Program-made: the position numbers and the translations under genes | Shown: positions 45,259-54,407 of the stretch, piece by piece | Layout: each line of letters starts with the position of its first letter | Numbering within the stretch: the first letter of the stretch is position 1 | NCBI RefSeq assembly: GCF_017569925.1 | Contig: NZ_CP050854.1 | Location: 3,410,001 to 3,474,000 of the forward strand | Origin: Brenneria izadpanahii | GTDB taxonomy: Bacteria > Pseudomonadota > Gammaproteobacteria > Enterobacterales > Enterobacteriaceae | Length of the DNA stretch: 64,000 bases | Reading direction: 5' to 3' | The notes under the pieces: model-generated | Told to the model about the DNA's origin: nothing | What the model saw: only the letters and a program-made list of their open reading frames with translations | Database searches by the model: none

Positions 45259-45969
45259 ATGCGATTACTACTGGTGGAGGATGAAGAAAAAACGTCGTGC
45301 TATATCAATCGCGCGCTGAGCGAATTGGGCTTTACGGTGGATGTCGCGAGCGACGGCGTGGAAGGGCTGCATCTGGCGGTGCAGCACGAGTATGACGCGG
45401 TGATCCTGGACGTGATGCTTCCGGGCCAGGACGGCTACAGCGTGTTGGAAGGGCTGCGAGTCAATAAACAGACGCCGGTGCTGATATTGTCGGCGCGCGG
45501 ATCGGTGGATGAGCGCGTCAAGGGGCTGCGCCGCGGCGCCGACGACTACCTGCCGAAACCCTTTTCCCTGATCGAGCTGGTGGCGCGCATCCAGGCGCTG
45601 CTGCGCCGCCGGCCAAGCGACGGCGTCGACGTGACGCAGCTACAGATTGACGATCTGCATGTCGATCTGCTGGCGCGCCGGGTTACGCGCGGCGGCGAAC
45701 GTCTTGAGCTGACGGCCAAGGAGTTCTCGCTGTTGAGCCTGCTGGCGCGTCATCAGGGAGAAATTTTATCCAAAATGATGATTGCCGAGCAGGTCTGGGA
45801 TATGAACTTCGACAGCGATGCCAACGTGGTGGAAGTGGCTATCAAGCGCTTGCGCGCCAAAGTGGATGCGCCCTTCGAGGTCAAGTTGCTGCATACGGTG
45901 CGGGGCATGGGATATGTGCTTGAAAACCGCTCGGCCCCCCAGGTTGAACGGCGGGCCGCGACTTCATGA
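45259..45969 (+). CDS. OmpR/PhoB-family response regulator (CusR-like)
   Basis: This 236-residue regulator has a receiver domain (residues 1-~115; phospho-acceptor D51 in [10 protein letters not shown], lysine in YLPKPF) and an OmpR-type winged helix (VLENRS end; [10 protein letters not shown]). It is closest to the CusR/CopR heavy-metal group, but the signal here is unknown. It overlaps the kinase gene by four bases (ATGA). The operator palindromes upstream of its own gene, of the APC transporter and of the cupin are probably its binding sites. Confidence 0.9.
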   Translation: MRLLLVEDEEKTSCYINRALSELGFTVDVASDGVEGLHLAVQHEYDAVILDVMLPGQDGYSVLEGLRVNKQTPVLILSARGSVDERVKGLRRGADDYLPKPFSLIELVARIQALLRRRPSDGVDVTQLQIDDLHVDLLARRVTRGGERLELTAKEFSLLSLLARHQGEILSKMMIAEQVWDMNFDSDANVVEVAIKRLRAKVDAPFEVKLLHTVRGMGYVLENRSAPQVERRAATS

Positions 45970-47354
45970 AATTATCCATTTCCGGGCGTCTGGCGCTGAT
46001 GTTCGCTCTGGGCGCCGTCATGATTGTTTCAGCCTATGCCCTGTTGCTGCGCCATTCGCTGAATGAGTCATTGATCAATAAAATGCATAACGAACTGCTG
46101 TTCCGCCAATCATTGCTGACGCCCTATCTGAAGTCGCTCACGTCGCAAAATGATTGGCAGATGGTGCGCAGCAAGTTTAGCAATCTAACCACCGCCGAAG
46201 GCGGCAAAGTGAAATACTGGCTGCTAAGCGCCACGCCGCAATACCAGGTAGGCGGGCCGCTTCCCGATGGCGTCTCCTGGGAACGGTTGACCAGCGGTTA
46301 CTCCATGGTATCGGGCAAGGACGGCGCCTGCTTTTACCTGTTGACCAGCATCATCCCGGCGCAGGGCGATCGGCCTGCCCTGCGCTATGTCGTGGCGATT
46401 GATTCGGCCCCTTATCTCGGCACGCTGGCGGAATTTACCCGCGCGCTGATTATGATCACCGTCCTGGGCGTATTGCTGGTGGCGCTGTTGGGGTTCGCCA
46501 TCGCGCGCATCGGCATGCGGCCCATCAACAGTCTGAGCCGGCAGGCGCAGAACCTGCCGCCGGGGAATCATGACCAGCGCCTGAACGCCGCCGCGCTGCC
46601 GGTCGAGCTGCAACAGTTGGCGGAGTCGTTTAACGGCGTGTTGGCCCGCCAGGCGGTGGCCTGGCGTCAGTTGGAAAGTTTTAACGCGGATGTGGCCCAC
46701 GAACTTCGCACCCCGCTGACCAACCTGATCGGCCAGACCCAACTGGGACTATCGCGGGAGCGCGGCCGGTACGAACTGGAGGAACTGCTGCAATCAAACC
46801 TGGAAGAACTTGAGCGCATGGCTTCCATCGTCAATGATATGCTGTTTTTATCCCATGCCCAGGTCGGCCAGTACGCCACGCAACTGAGCGAAGTGTCGCT
46901 GCGCGAGGAAAGCCGCAAAACGGTGGAGTACGTCGAGCCATCGTTTGCGGAGAAATCGCTGACCATCCAGATTCGCGGCGAAGTGCGCGCGCGCGTCGAT
47001 CGCCGGCTGTTTCACCGCTCGCTGGCCAACCTGCTGGAAAACAGCGCCCGGCACGCCTTCCCGGCAAGCAATGTCACCATCCTGCTCAGGCAAGAGCGGG
47101 ACTTCGCCCATATCGCCGTAGCCAACGAGGGAGAGCCCATCGCGGAAGAACATCTGACGCGCCTGTTCGAACGTTTCTACCGGTCGGATTCATCCCGCAC
47201 GCGCAGCGACGTGCACCACGGTTTGGGATTATCCATTGTGCGCGCGGTGGCGCAGATGCATCACGGAGAGGTTTTCGCCAGCAGCCGGAATGGAATCAAC
47301 ACTTTTGGCTTTTCATTGGCGATGAGCCCCGAAGTCCCGGCCCCGCGTAGCTGA
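45966..47354 (+). CDS. Sensor histidine kinase (CusS-like, heavy-metal-sensor family)
   Basis: This 462-residue inner-membrane kinase has a first membrane helix (~residues 9-27), a periplasmic sensing loop (~28-155), a second helix (~158-180), HAMP, the phospho-histidine box ([13 protein letters not shown]), the N box ([15 protein letters not shown]) and the G2 box ([20 protein letters not shown]). It phosphorylates the regulator encoded just upstream. Family resemblance is to metal sensors such as CusS; the loop lacks an obvious run of His or Met, so the signal is open. Confidence 0.9.
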   Translation: MKLSISGRLALMFALGAVMIVSAYALLLRHSLNESLINKMHNELLFRQSLLTPYLKSLTSQNDWQMVRSKFSNLTTAEGGKVKYWLLSATPQYQVGGPLPDGVSWERLTSGYSMVSGKDGACFYLLTSIIPAQGDRPALRYVVAIDSAPYLGTLAEFTRALIMITVLGVLLVALLGFAIARIGMRPINSLSRQAQNLPPGNHDQRLNAAALPVELQQLAESFNGVLARQAVAWRQLESFNADVAHELRTPLTNLIGQTQLGLSRERGRYELEELLQSNLEELERMASIVNDMLFLSHAQVGQYATQLSEVSLREESRKTVEYVEPSFAEKSLTIQIRGEVRARVDRRLFHRSLANLLENSARHAFPASNVTILLRQERDFAHIAVANEGEPIAEEHLTRLFERFYRSDSSRTRSDVHHGLGLSIVRAVAQMHHGEVFASSRNGINTFGFSLAMSPEVPAPRS

Positions 47355-47441
47355 CCCGGCCATCATTCGCCGATAGCGCGATCGCCGGATGAATCGTCTA
47401 CCGATCCCGCCCTGATTTATCCGCCAGCCCAAAAGCTGTTT

Positions 47442-47457
47442 CTGACAGAAATGTCAG
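47442..47457. promoter_or_regulatory. Operator, site C (before the APC transporter)
   Basis: CTGACAGAAATGTCAG is identical to the first half of site B and is followed by CCTGCCGTCAG and CATAATGACAAG. A TATTAT at 47486-47491 could be the -10 of the APC transporter promoter. The transcript would have a leader of about 180 bases. Confidence 0.62.
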
Positions 47458-47674
47458 CCTGCCGTCAGCATAATGACAAGATGGATATTATAAGATCCCG
47501 CCATAACGAAATGTCCCGTTCTTCGCAATAGAAATCAGGGAGTTCGATACCACAGCATCAAAGCCCATCGTTCATAGGGAGCCGTTGCGTAGAAATCACT
47601 CGTCATACCCGGGCATGAAACTCAGATACCCAAATCTGTTCATCAATACGGTAAATAACATGAGGAGTTGAATA

Positions 47675-49074
47675 ATGTCCCTGGAAAGTCGAGCGGGTCC
47701 CCAATCCCTGCTATCGGTATTTGACGCCGTAACAATCATGGTCGGTCTGGTGGTCGGCATCGGCATTTTCCGCACGCCGTCGCTGGTGGCTGGCAGCGTC
47801 GGCAACGAACTGATGTTTATTTTGGTATGGGTGGCCGGGGGATTGGTAACGCTTATCGGCGCATTCTGCTACGCCGAGTTATCCGCAGCCCACCCTCATG
47901 CGGGGGAGAATATCATTTTCTGTCCCGAGCCTACGGCAAATCCGTCGCCATGATGTTCGGCTGGGCGCGCTGTACGGTGATTCAGACCGGCGCGATAGCC
48001 GGCGTCGCATTCGTGCTCGGCGACTATGTCGCGCAGATGATTCCCATTGGTCCCTACGGGCCGGAAATTTACGCCGCCATGGCCGTCATTCTGTTAACCG
48101 CGGTCAATATCGTCAGTACGATTGAAGGCAAAAACCTGCAGGTCGTGGTGACGCTTATCGAGATTGGCGCGGTGGTGCTGATAATCCTGTTCGGATTATT
48201 CGGTTCAGCCGAACCGGCGAACGTCACGTCTCCGTCAATCCCCCCGGAGGCGGGCGCGCTGGGTATGGCGATGATCTTCGTCCTGCTCACTTATGGCGGC
48301 TGGAACGAAGCCGCCTATCTCACGGGCGAACTCAAGAATGCGCCGCACAACATTGCCAAGGTGCTGCTTCTCGGCACCACGGTGCTGGTGACGCTGTACG
48401 TGCTGACCAACCTGGCATTGCTCTCGATACTCGGACTTGAAGGACTGCGCGGATCGGATACCGTGGCGGCGGATATGATGCGCCTGGTTGCCGGGCCGTC
48501 GGGGGAGCTGGCGGTCAGCCTGGCGATTGTGATCGCCGCCGTCTCGACGCTCAATGCCACGATATTCACCGGGGGACGCGGATTTTACGCGATGGCGCGT
48601 GACTTGACGCTGGTGCCATGGGTCGGCGAATGGAACAGACGAGGCAAAACGCCGGCCAACGGATTGATCATGCAAGGCATAGTGGCGTTGGTATTGATTC
48701 TGGTCGGCGCCATCACCCGTGAGGGTTTTAAAGCCATGGTGGATTACACCGCGCCGGTATTCTGGGGCTTTTTGCTGTTGACCGGCTTTGCGGTCTTCGT
48801 GCTTCGCTGGCGCAGACCGGAGCGCGTGCTGCCCTATAAAGTTCCGTTTTATCCCCTTACTCCGATCATTTTCTGTATCACCTGCCTGTACATGCTGTAC
48901 TCCAGCATTACCTACACCGGCGTGGCCGCCCTGATTGGTCTGGCGGTGCTGGCGGCGGGCACGCCGATTCTTTTCTTCCGTAAAAAAGATGATGGAGATG
49001 ACGTTGAACGGCAAGATGCCGTGCGGGCGTTGGCTCGCTCCAATGACAATCCTCAACCAGGAGACTCACAATGA
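47675..49074 (+). pseudogene. APC-family amino acid permease, frameshifted
   Basis: Two overlapping frames together form a 12-helix amino acid-polyamine-organocation permease. The first (47675 to ~47906) ends AELSAAHPHAG; the second continues GEYHFLSRAYGKSVAMMFGW to the end. The break is a run of five Gs (47902-47906); one more G would restore HPHAGGEYHF, a highly conserved APC sequence. The intact protein would be about 466 residues. As with the receptor at 36731-38958, this may be a sequencing error in a homopolymer, slippage or real inactivation. It overlaps the methyltransferase gene by ATGA, so the two are translationally linked. Confidence 0.85.
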
Positions 49075-49898
49075 CAACCTCTTTTACTTCTCTTCTCGCC
49101 GCCGTCCTGTATGTAATAACGTTGAATAGCGCCTGGGCTCTCGCCCCCTCGCCCGTCGCCGATAACGAGTACCAACCGCAAGTCGGCCAGGCGGGCAAGG
49201 ATGTCGTCTGGGTGCCTACCGATCAGGCGCTGATTGATATGATGTTCAGGATGGCTGAATTAACGCCGGACGACTACCTTGTCGATTTGGGTTCGGGCGA
49301 TGGCAGAACCGTCATCTCGGCGGCCAAGATCGGCGTCCGCGCGCATGGCATAGAGTACAATCCCGACCTGGTCGAGCTATCGAAGCGCGCCGCGGAGCGC
49401 GAGGGCGTGGCCGAACGCGCCACCTTCGAACAGGCCGATATCTTTGAATCGGACTTCTCCGACGCCACGGTGGTGACGCTCTTTCTGCTGCCGGAGCTCA
49501 ATCTCCGGCTGCGTCCAACGCTGCTGGATATGAAGCCGGGCACGCGGGTGGTCTCCAACTCATTTATGATGGAAGACTGGCTGCCCGATGAGACGGCCGC
49601 GGTACAAGAGGGATGCTCCAGCTTTTGCCAGGCGCACAAATGGATCGTTCCGGCCAAAGTTGAAGGAAGCTGGCGTCTGGACGACGGCGACCTGGCGCTC
49701 AAGCAGTCGTTCCAGATGCTGGAAGGTACGCTGAGCCGTGGCGAAAATTCAACGCCGATCAGCGAGGCCCGGCTCAACGGCGCCGTTATTACCTTCAATG
49801 TCGGCGACAGAAAATACACCGGCCAGGTTGACGGCGATACGATGAAAGGAACGGCGGATGACGGAACGCAATGGAGCGCCACGCGCACCGGCGGTTGA
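49071..49898 (+). CDS. Class I SAM-dependent methyltransferase with signal peptide
   Basis: The 275 residues begin with a classical signal peptide (hydrophobic core LLAAVLYVITL, likely cleavage after SAWALA). A Rossmann methyltransferase fold follows: motif I VDLGSGDGRTVISAA, then HGIEYNPDLVELSKRAA, and FEQADIFESDFSDATVVTLF. A C-terminal ~90-residue extension (ARLNGAVITFNVGDRKYTGQVDG) resembles a small beta domain. An exported SAM-dependent methyltransferase is puzzling because SAM is cytosolic. The stop-start overlap with the APC permease suggests a shared substrate. Confidence 0.82.
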   Translation: MTTSFTSLLAAVLYVITLNSAWALAPSPVADNEYQPQVGQAGKDVVWVPTDQALIDMMFRMAELTPDDYLVDLGSGDGRTVISAAKIGVRAHGIEYNPDLVELSKRAAEREGVAERATFEQADIFESDFSDATVVTLFLLPELNLRLRPTLLDMKPGTRVVSNSFMMEDWLPDETAAVQEGCSSFCQAHKWIVPAKVEGSWRLDDGDLALKQSFQMLEGTLSRGENSTPISEARLNGAVITFNVGDRKYTGQVDGDTMKGTADDGTQWSATRTGG

Positions 49899-50040
49899 GC
49901 GGATAAAAATCCGAACCGTTGTTGATGGCTTTTTCGCCGACGATCGTTCACAGCCTGAAGGTTCTGACTAAGCGCGCCCATCAAGCCGGCTTGCGGCAAC
50001 GGTGGCTTACCGCTGCGCCATATTGACGGGCGCGGCGCCG

Positions 50041-51210
50041 CTATGGCAGCGCAAAGCGCAGCACGCGGAACGGCGGCCGGGTGCCATCTTGACCGCCGTT
50101 GTTGGCGGGCGTGCGGTTTGCCTGCGGCGCGCCGGTATAAACCTTGCCGTCCGGCCCGATAGCCATCGCATCCGGCCAATCGAGCAGCGCGGAAGCCGCC
50201 ACCTGGCGCAGCGTGCCATCCGGCCGGCGCAGTTGAATGGCGTGATGCTCGACGTCCGACAGCAGCAGATCGCCGCTGGGCAGCATTAGAATGCCGCCGA
50301 CCGGCATCAGCGGACCGAGATTCTCCACCCGCTGGTCGAGCGCGGCGGCGTCAAGCTGGCTGTCGAGCAGGTCGCTCAGCCGCACGCGCCACAGATTGCC
50401 GCCCATCGGCGTGCAGAAATACAACCATTGTTTGTCGGGGCTGATTTCAATGCCGTCGGCATGAACAATCGGAATGCCGCCTTCCGGCGCTTTCACCGCC
50501 ACGCCGTCAATCACCGCCGCCTTGCCCGGCACCGCCTTGGTTTTCTGGCTGTCGGCCAGCAAACGGCGCGCCTGACCGCTGGTTAAATCGAGGGTGATAA
50601 TCGCGCCGGTGCCCGATTCGGTCAGGAAGGCGGTCTGATCCACGATGCGCACATCATTGAGACAGCCGCCCGGCACCGGCACAATCGACGTATCGAACGG
50701 ATACACGCGTTCGACCTGATTCTTTCGGATATCGATATCAATCAGCTTGGCCCCGCCGTCGCCCCGCGTGCAGTCCACCGCCCACAGATGATCCGGCTTG
50801 TCCGGCTCGATGCGCAGCGCATTGATGCTGACGAAATGCCGGGCCGGATCGGACTGCGGCGTCCATTGGTTCCAGCTATCGCCCGGATAAGGCTTTACCT
50901 CGCCGTTCGTCACCACGCCGACCGAAAACGAGTTTTGCTGGATCCAGCGCGGCATGCCGACAAACACTCTGCCGTCCTGCGCTACGGCGATGCCGTTGAT
51001 TTGGTAGGGGCCGGCGACCACCGTTTCCAGCGATTTCCGCTCGGAGGCTTCAACCGACGGACTCATGCCGAACGCAAGCAGCGCGCCGGCAAAAAACGCC
51101 GAGCGATATTTTTTGCCGCGCCTCGCCGCGCCGTTATTGAAGATATCAGCCAGCTTTCCGCCTGGCTGGACGAGAGTAGAATCCGTACGAACATAGCGTT
51201 TTGCGTGCAT
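50041..51210 (-). CDS. Major royal jelly/SMP-30-like beta-propeller protein
   Basis: This 389-residue protein has a probable signal peptide after a charged, unusually long N-terminus (hydrophobic SAFFAGALLAFGMSP). Repeated blade motifs match the MRJP/yellow family (DHLWAVDCTRGDGGAKLIDID, LNDVRIVDQTAFLTESGTGAI, HADGIEISPDKQWLYFC, DAMAIGPDGKVYT). Bacterial members resemble gluconolactonases and may hydrolyse lactones in the periplasm; no activity is certain. GAGGTGAATA precedes the start. The PRISE-type reductase gene lies 30 bp upstream in the same direction. Confidence 0.8.
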   Translation of the reverse strand: MHAKRYVRTDSTLVQPGGKLADIFNNGAARRGKKYRSAFFAGALLAFGMSPSVEASERKSLETVVAGPYQINGIAVAQDGRVFVGMPRWIQQNSFSVGVVTNGEVKPYPGDSWNQWTPQSDPARHFVSINALRIEPDKPDHLWAVDCTRGDGGAKLIDIDIRKNQVERVYPFDTSIVPVPGGCLNDVRIVDQTAFLTESGTGAIITLDLTSGQARRLLADSQKTKAVPGKAAVIDGVAVKAPEGGIPIVHADGIEISPDKQWLYFCTPMGGNLWRVRLSDLLDSQLDAAALDQRVENLGPLMPVGGILMLPSGDLLLSDVEHHAIQLRRPDGTLRQVAASALLDWPDAMAIGPDGKVYTGAPQANRTPANNGGQDGTRPPFRVLRFALP

Positions 51211-51240
51211 TATTCACCTCATCATTGTATGTCACAGTAA

Positions 51241-52293
51241 TCAGGGGATAACTTTTCGGGCGCGAAACTCCTCAAACAGACGAATAAACATCTGCGTACT
51301 GTCGATCACATCATGGAAACCGGCCTGCCGGATTTTGGTGGTGCTGGCGATCACATCCCAGTCGCAGCGGAAGATAAAATCGCCGAACTCCCAGGAGGCG
51401 ATCTGTTCGTAGGGCACCGGCAGCAGTCCGTGTTTTTCCACCAGCGACTGCCATAGCGGCCCTTTATCCGCCATATATTCGCTCAGCGATAGCGTTTGCG
51501 GCTCGGCCAACGGCATATCGAACCAGCGGGCCACCGCCTCCCACAACTGATACCAGCGGAAGATATCGCCATTGGTCAAATTATAGGCCTCCGACCCGGC
51601 GGCCTGCGTGGCGGCCCATACGGAGCCGCGCGCCAGATGCGTCGCGTCGGTCACCTGCGCCAGCTTGCCGTAACAGGCGGCCGTGCCGGGGAAGCGCAGC
51701 GGCAGGCCCAGCGTCTTGCTGATGGTGGCGTAGACCGCTATCGCCATCGCCAGATTCATCGGGTTGCCGATGGCGAAGCCGCACACCACGTCGGGGCGCA
51801 ATACCACCGCATCCCAGGACCGGCCCGCCGCGTAGTCAAACAACCAGTCCTGCATGGCGTAGTAAAAATTCGGCGGCATGTGCCGCGGGTCATCCTCCCG
51901 CGCCGGCGTTTTAAATGCGCCCAGGTGCGCGCCGTAGTATTTCCCGCCTTCGTACAGCACCACCCGCTGCAACGTCGGGGAGTATTGAGCCACCGTTTCC
52001 ACCAGGTTTTTCAACATGCCCAGATTGGCGTCGGCCAGCGCCTGCGGCGTATCGTGCTGTTGGTAGGCGGCATGGAAGATATGGGTAACGCCGGTGAGTT
52101 CCCCGAGCCTGGCGCGGGTGGTGGCGGCATCCAGAAGATCGACGGAGATATAGCGCCCCGGAGTGCCGGCCGGCGGGGCGCGGCGCGACAAACCGAACGC
52201 CTGCCAGTCATCCTGCGTAGCCAGGTATTCGATCAGGTTGCGGCCGATGACCCCTAATGCGCCGGCCACCACGGCCGTTTTCTTTTCGCTCAT
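51241..52293 (-). CDS. PRISE-type SDR (progesterone 5-beta-reductase/iridoid synthase-like)
   Basis: This 350-residue extended SDR has the cofactor motif GALGVIGRNL and the family-specific motifs KYYGAHLGAFKTPAREDDPR and NFYYAMQDWLFD, where the tyrosine and following residues replace the usual YxxxK context. PRISE enzymes reduce activated C=C bonds of enones. They are best known in plants but occur in bacteria. ATG at 52293 has GAGGAA 9 bases upstream; the longer frame is not used. It probably forms a two-gene unit with the MRJP-like gene. Physiological substrate unknown. Confidence 0.85.
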   Translation of the reverse strand: MSEKKTAVVAGALGVIGRNLIEYLATQDDWQAFGLSRRAPPAGTPGRYISVDLLDAATTRARLGELTGVTHIFHAAYQQHDTPQALADANLGMLKNLVETVAQYSPTLQRVVLYEGGKYYGAHLGAFKTPAREDDPRHMPPNFYYAMQDWLFDYAAGRSWDAVVLRPDVVCGFAIGNPMNLAMAIAVYATISKTLGLPLRFPGTAACYGKLAQVTDATHLARGSVWAATQAAGSEAYNLTNGDIFRWYQLWEAVARWFDMPLAEPQTLSLSEYMADKGPLWQSLVEKHGLLPVPYEQIASWEFGDFIFRCDWDVIASTTKIRQAGFHDVIDSTQMFIRLFEEFRARKVIP

Positions 52294-52612
52294 GCGTGTT
52301 GTTCCTCGATCAGGCAATATCATCAATAACGCTGATGAAAGAATAAAAATTATTCTTGCTGATGTTGGAAGTTAATAAAATGGAAAATATTAAGAATAAC
52401 TATTTCCATTATATTGAGAATGTACCGCGATGAACTTAATCGGTGATCCAAACGGCCTTACCGTCTTTTTGCGCTTCGCGATGGCGAACTGCCCGCACGG
52501 GCATCAGGCCACGCCGGGGCTGCGGGCTTTTACCGATTAACTCGCCAAGCGGCTAGCGCCCGAAAAGCCGTCGCCGGACAACGCGGCAAAACCTGATACC
52601 CAGCGTCTGCAA

Positions 52613-53131
52613 TCAGACTCGCCACGCAGCGATAATCGCATCCGTGGGTTTCACTTGAATGGTATTTCCGGGGATACTCAATTCGGCCCAGACCTCATTA
52701 TGCTGACCAATCAGCTGTTGGGCCGTCGCATAAGTTCGGTCGGACGTTGTATGCGCATCCGCAGCGACGGTAATGGCATAACCTTTGCCGGCGCCGACCT
52801 TTGTTGTTGTATCTAAACAATAATCCGTCGCGCATCCGCAGATAACGAAGTTATTGGCGTCCAGAGCGTGAAGAACATTTTCCAGTTCCGTGTTCCAGAA
52901 GGCATCACACGCGGTTTTATTAACATAAATAGCGCCATCCGGCTGTTCAAGCTCCGGCAAGATCCGCCATAACTCGCTGCCTTCCGCCATTTCACCTTCT
53001 ATATGCTGAATAAATATCGTCTGATCCGCCGCTGATATCAGCCGATTAATCAGATTGACCCTGCCTTCCCTATCATAACGCGGCGTGGCAAATACGCCAT
53101 TTTGCATATCAACAACGATCAAGAGTTTCAT
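52613..53131 (-). CDS. Isochorismatase-family cysteine hydrolase
   Basis: This 172-residue cytosolic hydrolase has the catalytic triad of the family: D8 (VVDMQNGVF), K72 (VNKTACDAF) and C105 (CGCATDYCLDTT). Such enzymes hydrolyse amides or ethers (nicotinamidase, N-carbamoylsarcosine amidase, ureidoacrylate hydrolase and others). A fragment of a related gene survives at 60309-60362. It is not next to an siderophore synthesis gene. Substrate unknown. Confidence 0.88.
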   Translation of the reverse strand: MKLLIVVDMQNGVFATPRYDREGRVNLINRLISAADQTIFIQHIEGEMAEGSELWRILPELEQPDGAIYVNKTACDAFWNTELENVLHALDANNFVICGCATDYCLDTTTKVGAGKGYAITVAADAHTTSDRTYATAQQLIGQHNEVWAELSIPGNTIQVKPTDAIIAAWRV

Positions 53132-53196
53132 TTATAGTCATTCCAGTTATTTTCACCCGCCATCACAACATATCACAGCCGCCGCCAATAGCCCGA

Positions 53197-54210
53197 TCAA
53201 GAACGGCTGAACCCGCAGGATTCCCGTATCACCAGCGAAGGCGGTAAAATTATCCGCTTCGGCAGTTCATCGTTGCCCTGAATCCGGCTATACAACAATT
53301 CGCCCGCTTTACGCCCAATCTCTTTGGCGGCGACGGAAACCGTCGTCAACGCAGGCTGCACCAAGGAGGCCTCGGTAATATCGTCAAACCCCACCAGCGC
53401 GAAATCCTTGCCCGGCATCCGTCCCATCTTGCGCAGCGTCTGCATCACGCCGAGCGCGACAATATCCTGATAGCAAACCGCCGCGGTAATTTCCGGATAA
53501 CGGCGGAACAACGCTTCGGATACCCTGGCGCCATCGCTCTGGCTCGCCTTTGAAGACACCACCCAATCGCCGTTGGGATGAATACGATGTTCCAGCAATT
53601 TACTGCTGTAACCGCCAATACGCTGCGCACGACTGATGGAAGTTTCATTGCCGCCGATGAACGCAATATTACGATGGCCCAAACGCAGCAAATGCTGCGT
53701 GGCCAACTGCGTGCCGAGAAAGTTGTCGGTGCCGACAAAATCGAAGTCCGCATCCTCCAGCGGACGCACCACCATAATGGCCGGAACATTTCGCCGTTTC
53801 AGCGTTTCAAAAAACAGCGGCGGGGTTTCACGTGCGGCGCACAGCACCATGCCGCAGGCGTTATTGCCCATCAGCGAATCAACAAACTTCTGCTGGCGTT
53901 CGCCGGACTCTTCGCTGTTCGCCAGAAACAGCAGCAGATCGTGGCGCTCCATCTCCTGACTCAGACCGGCCGTCATCTCGCCGTAAAAGGGATTGGTGAT
54001 GTCGTGCAGCAGCAGCCCGACCTGATTGCTGGTGCGGTTGCGCAAGTTGGCCGCCGTCTGGTTGTAGACATAACCCAGTTCATCCAGCGCCCGGAGCACG
54101 CGCTGGCGCGTGGCATCCGATATCCGCCCGCGGTTGCGCAGAACCATTGAGACGGTGGCGGTTGAAACGGAGGCATGCCGGGCGACATGAGCGAGGGTAA
54201 CGGTGCTCAT
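53197..54210 (-). CDS. LacI-family repressor of the mannose-class PTS operon
   Basis: This 337-residue regulator has an N-terminal LacI helix-turn-helix (VTLAHVARHASVSTATVSMVL) with hinge helix, and a periplasmic-binding-protein-like sensor domain (GLLLHDITNPFYGEMTAGL, FIGGNETSISRAQRIGGY). It is divergent from the PTS operon. Two nearly identical sites, TTAGGTTATTCGATTAATC just upstream of its own start and TTAGGTTTATCGATTAATC before the operon, are probable operators, giving autoregulation and operon control. Inducer likely a sugar phosphate or sugar. Confidence 0.9.
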   Translation of the reverse strand: MSTVTLAHVARHASVSTATVSMVLRNRGRISDATRQRVLRALDELGYVYNQTAANLRNRTSNQVGLLLHDITNPFYGEMTAGLSQEMERHDLLLFLANSEESGERQQKFVDSLMGNNACGMVLCAARETPPLFFETLKRRNVPAIMVVRPLEDADFDFVGTDNFLGTQLATQHLLRLGHRNIAFIGGNETSISRAQRIGGYSSKLLEHRIHPNGDWVVSSKASQSDGARVSEALFRRYPEITAAVCYQDIVALGVMQTLRKMGRMPGKDFALVGFDDITEASLVQPALTTVSVAAKEIGRKAGELLYSRIQGNDELPKRIILPPSLVIRESCGFSRS

Positions 54211-54240
54211 CGACTCTCCTGAAGGTTAATTGGTTTTGTA

Positions 54241-54259
54241 GATTAATCGAATAACCTAA
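54241..54259. promoter_or_regulatory. LacI-type operator 1
   Basis: On the minus strand this reads TTAGGTTATTCGATTAATC, 31 bp before the LacI start. It matches operator 2 at 17 of 19 positions. Confidence 0.65.
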
Positions 54260-54359
54260 AAAATGCATTTTATCCTGTGAAAGCCGTCACAGATAACTCC
54301 CTTTTTCGCCACGCTTTGCCAAAAATGGCGGGTTAATCGCATTTACCTCGCTATTAAAA

Positions 54360-54378
54360 TTAGGTTTATCGATTAATC
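54360..54378. promoter_or_regulatory. LacI-type operator 2
   Basis: TTAGGTTTATCGATTAATC ends 29 bp before the first gene of the PTS operon. It contains the palindrome-like core TTATCGATTAA, also present in inverse form at 60247-60257. Confidence 0.65.
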
Positions 54379-54407
54379 TTAACACTACCAGCACCAGGGA
54401 GTCGTTT

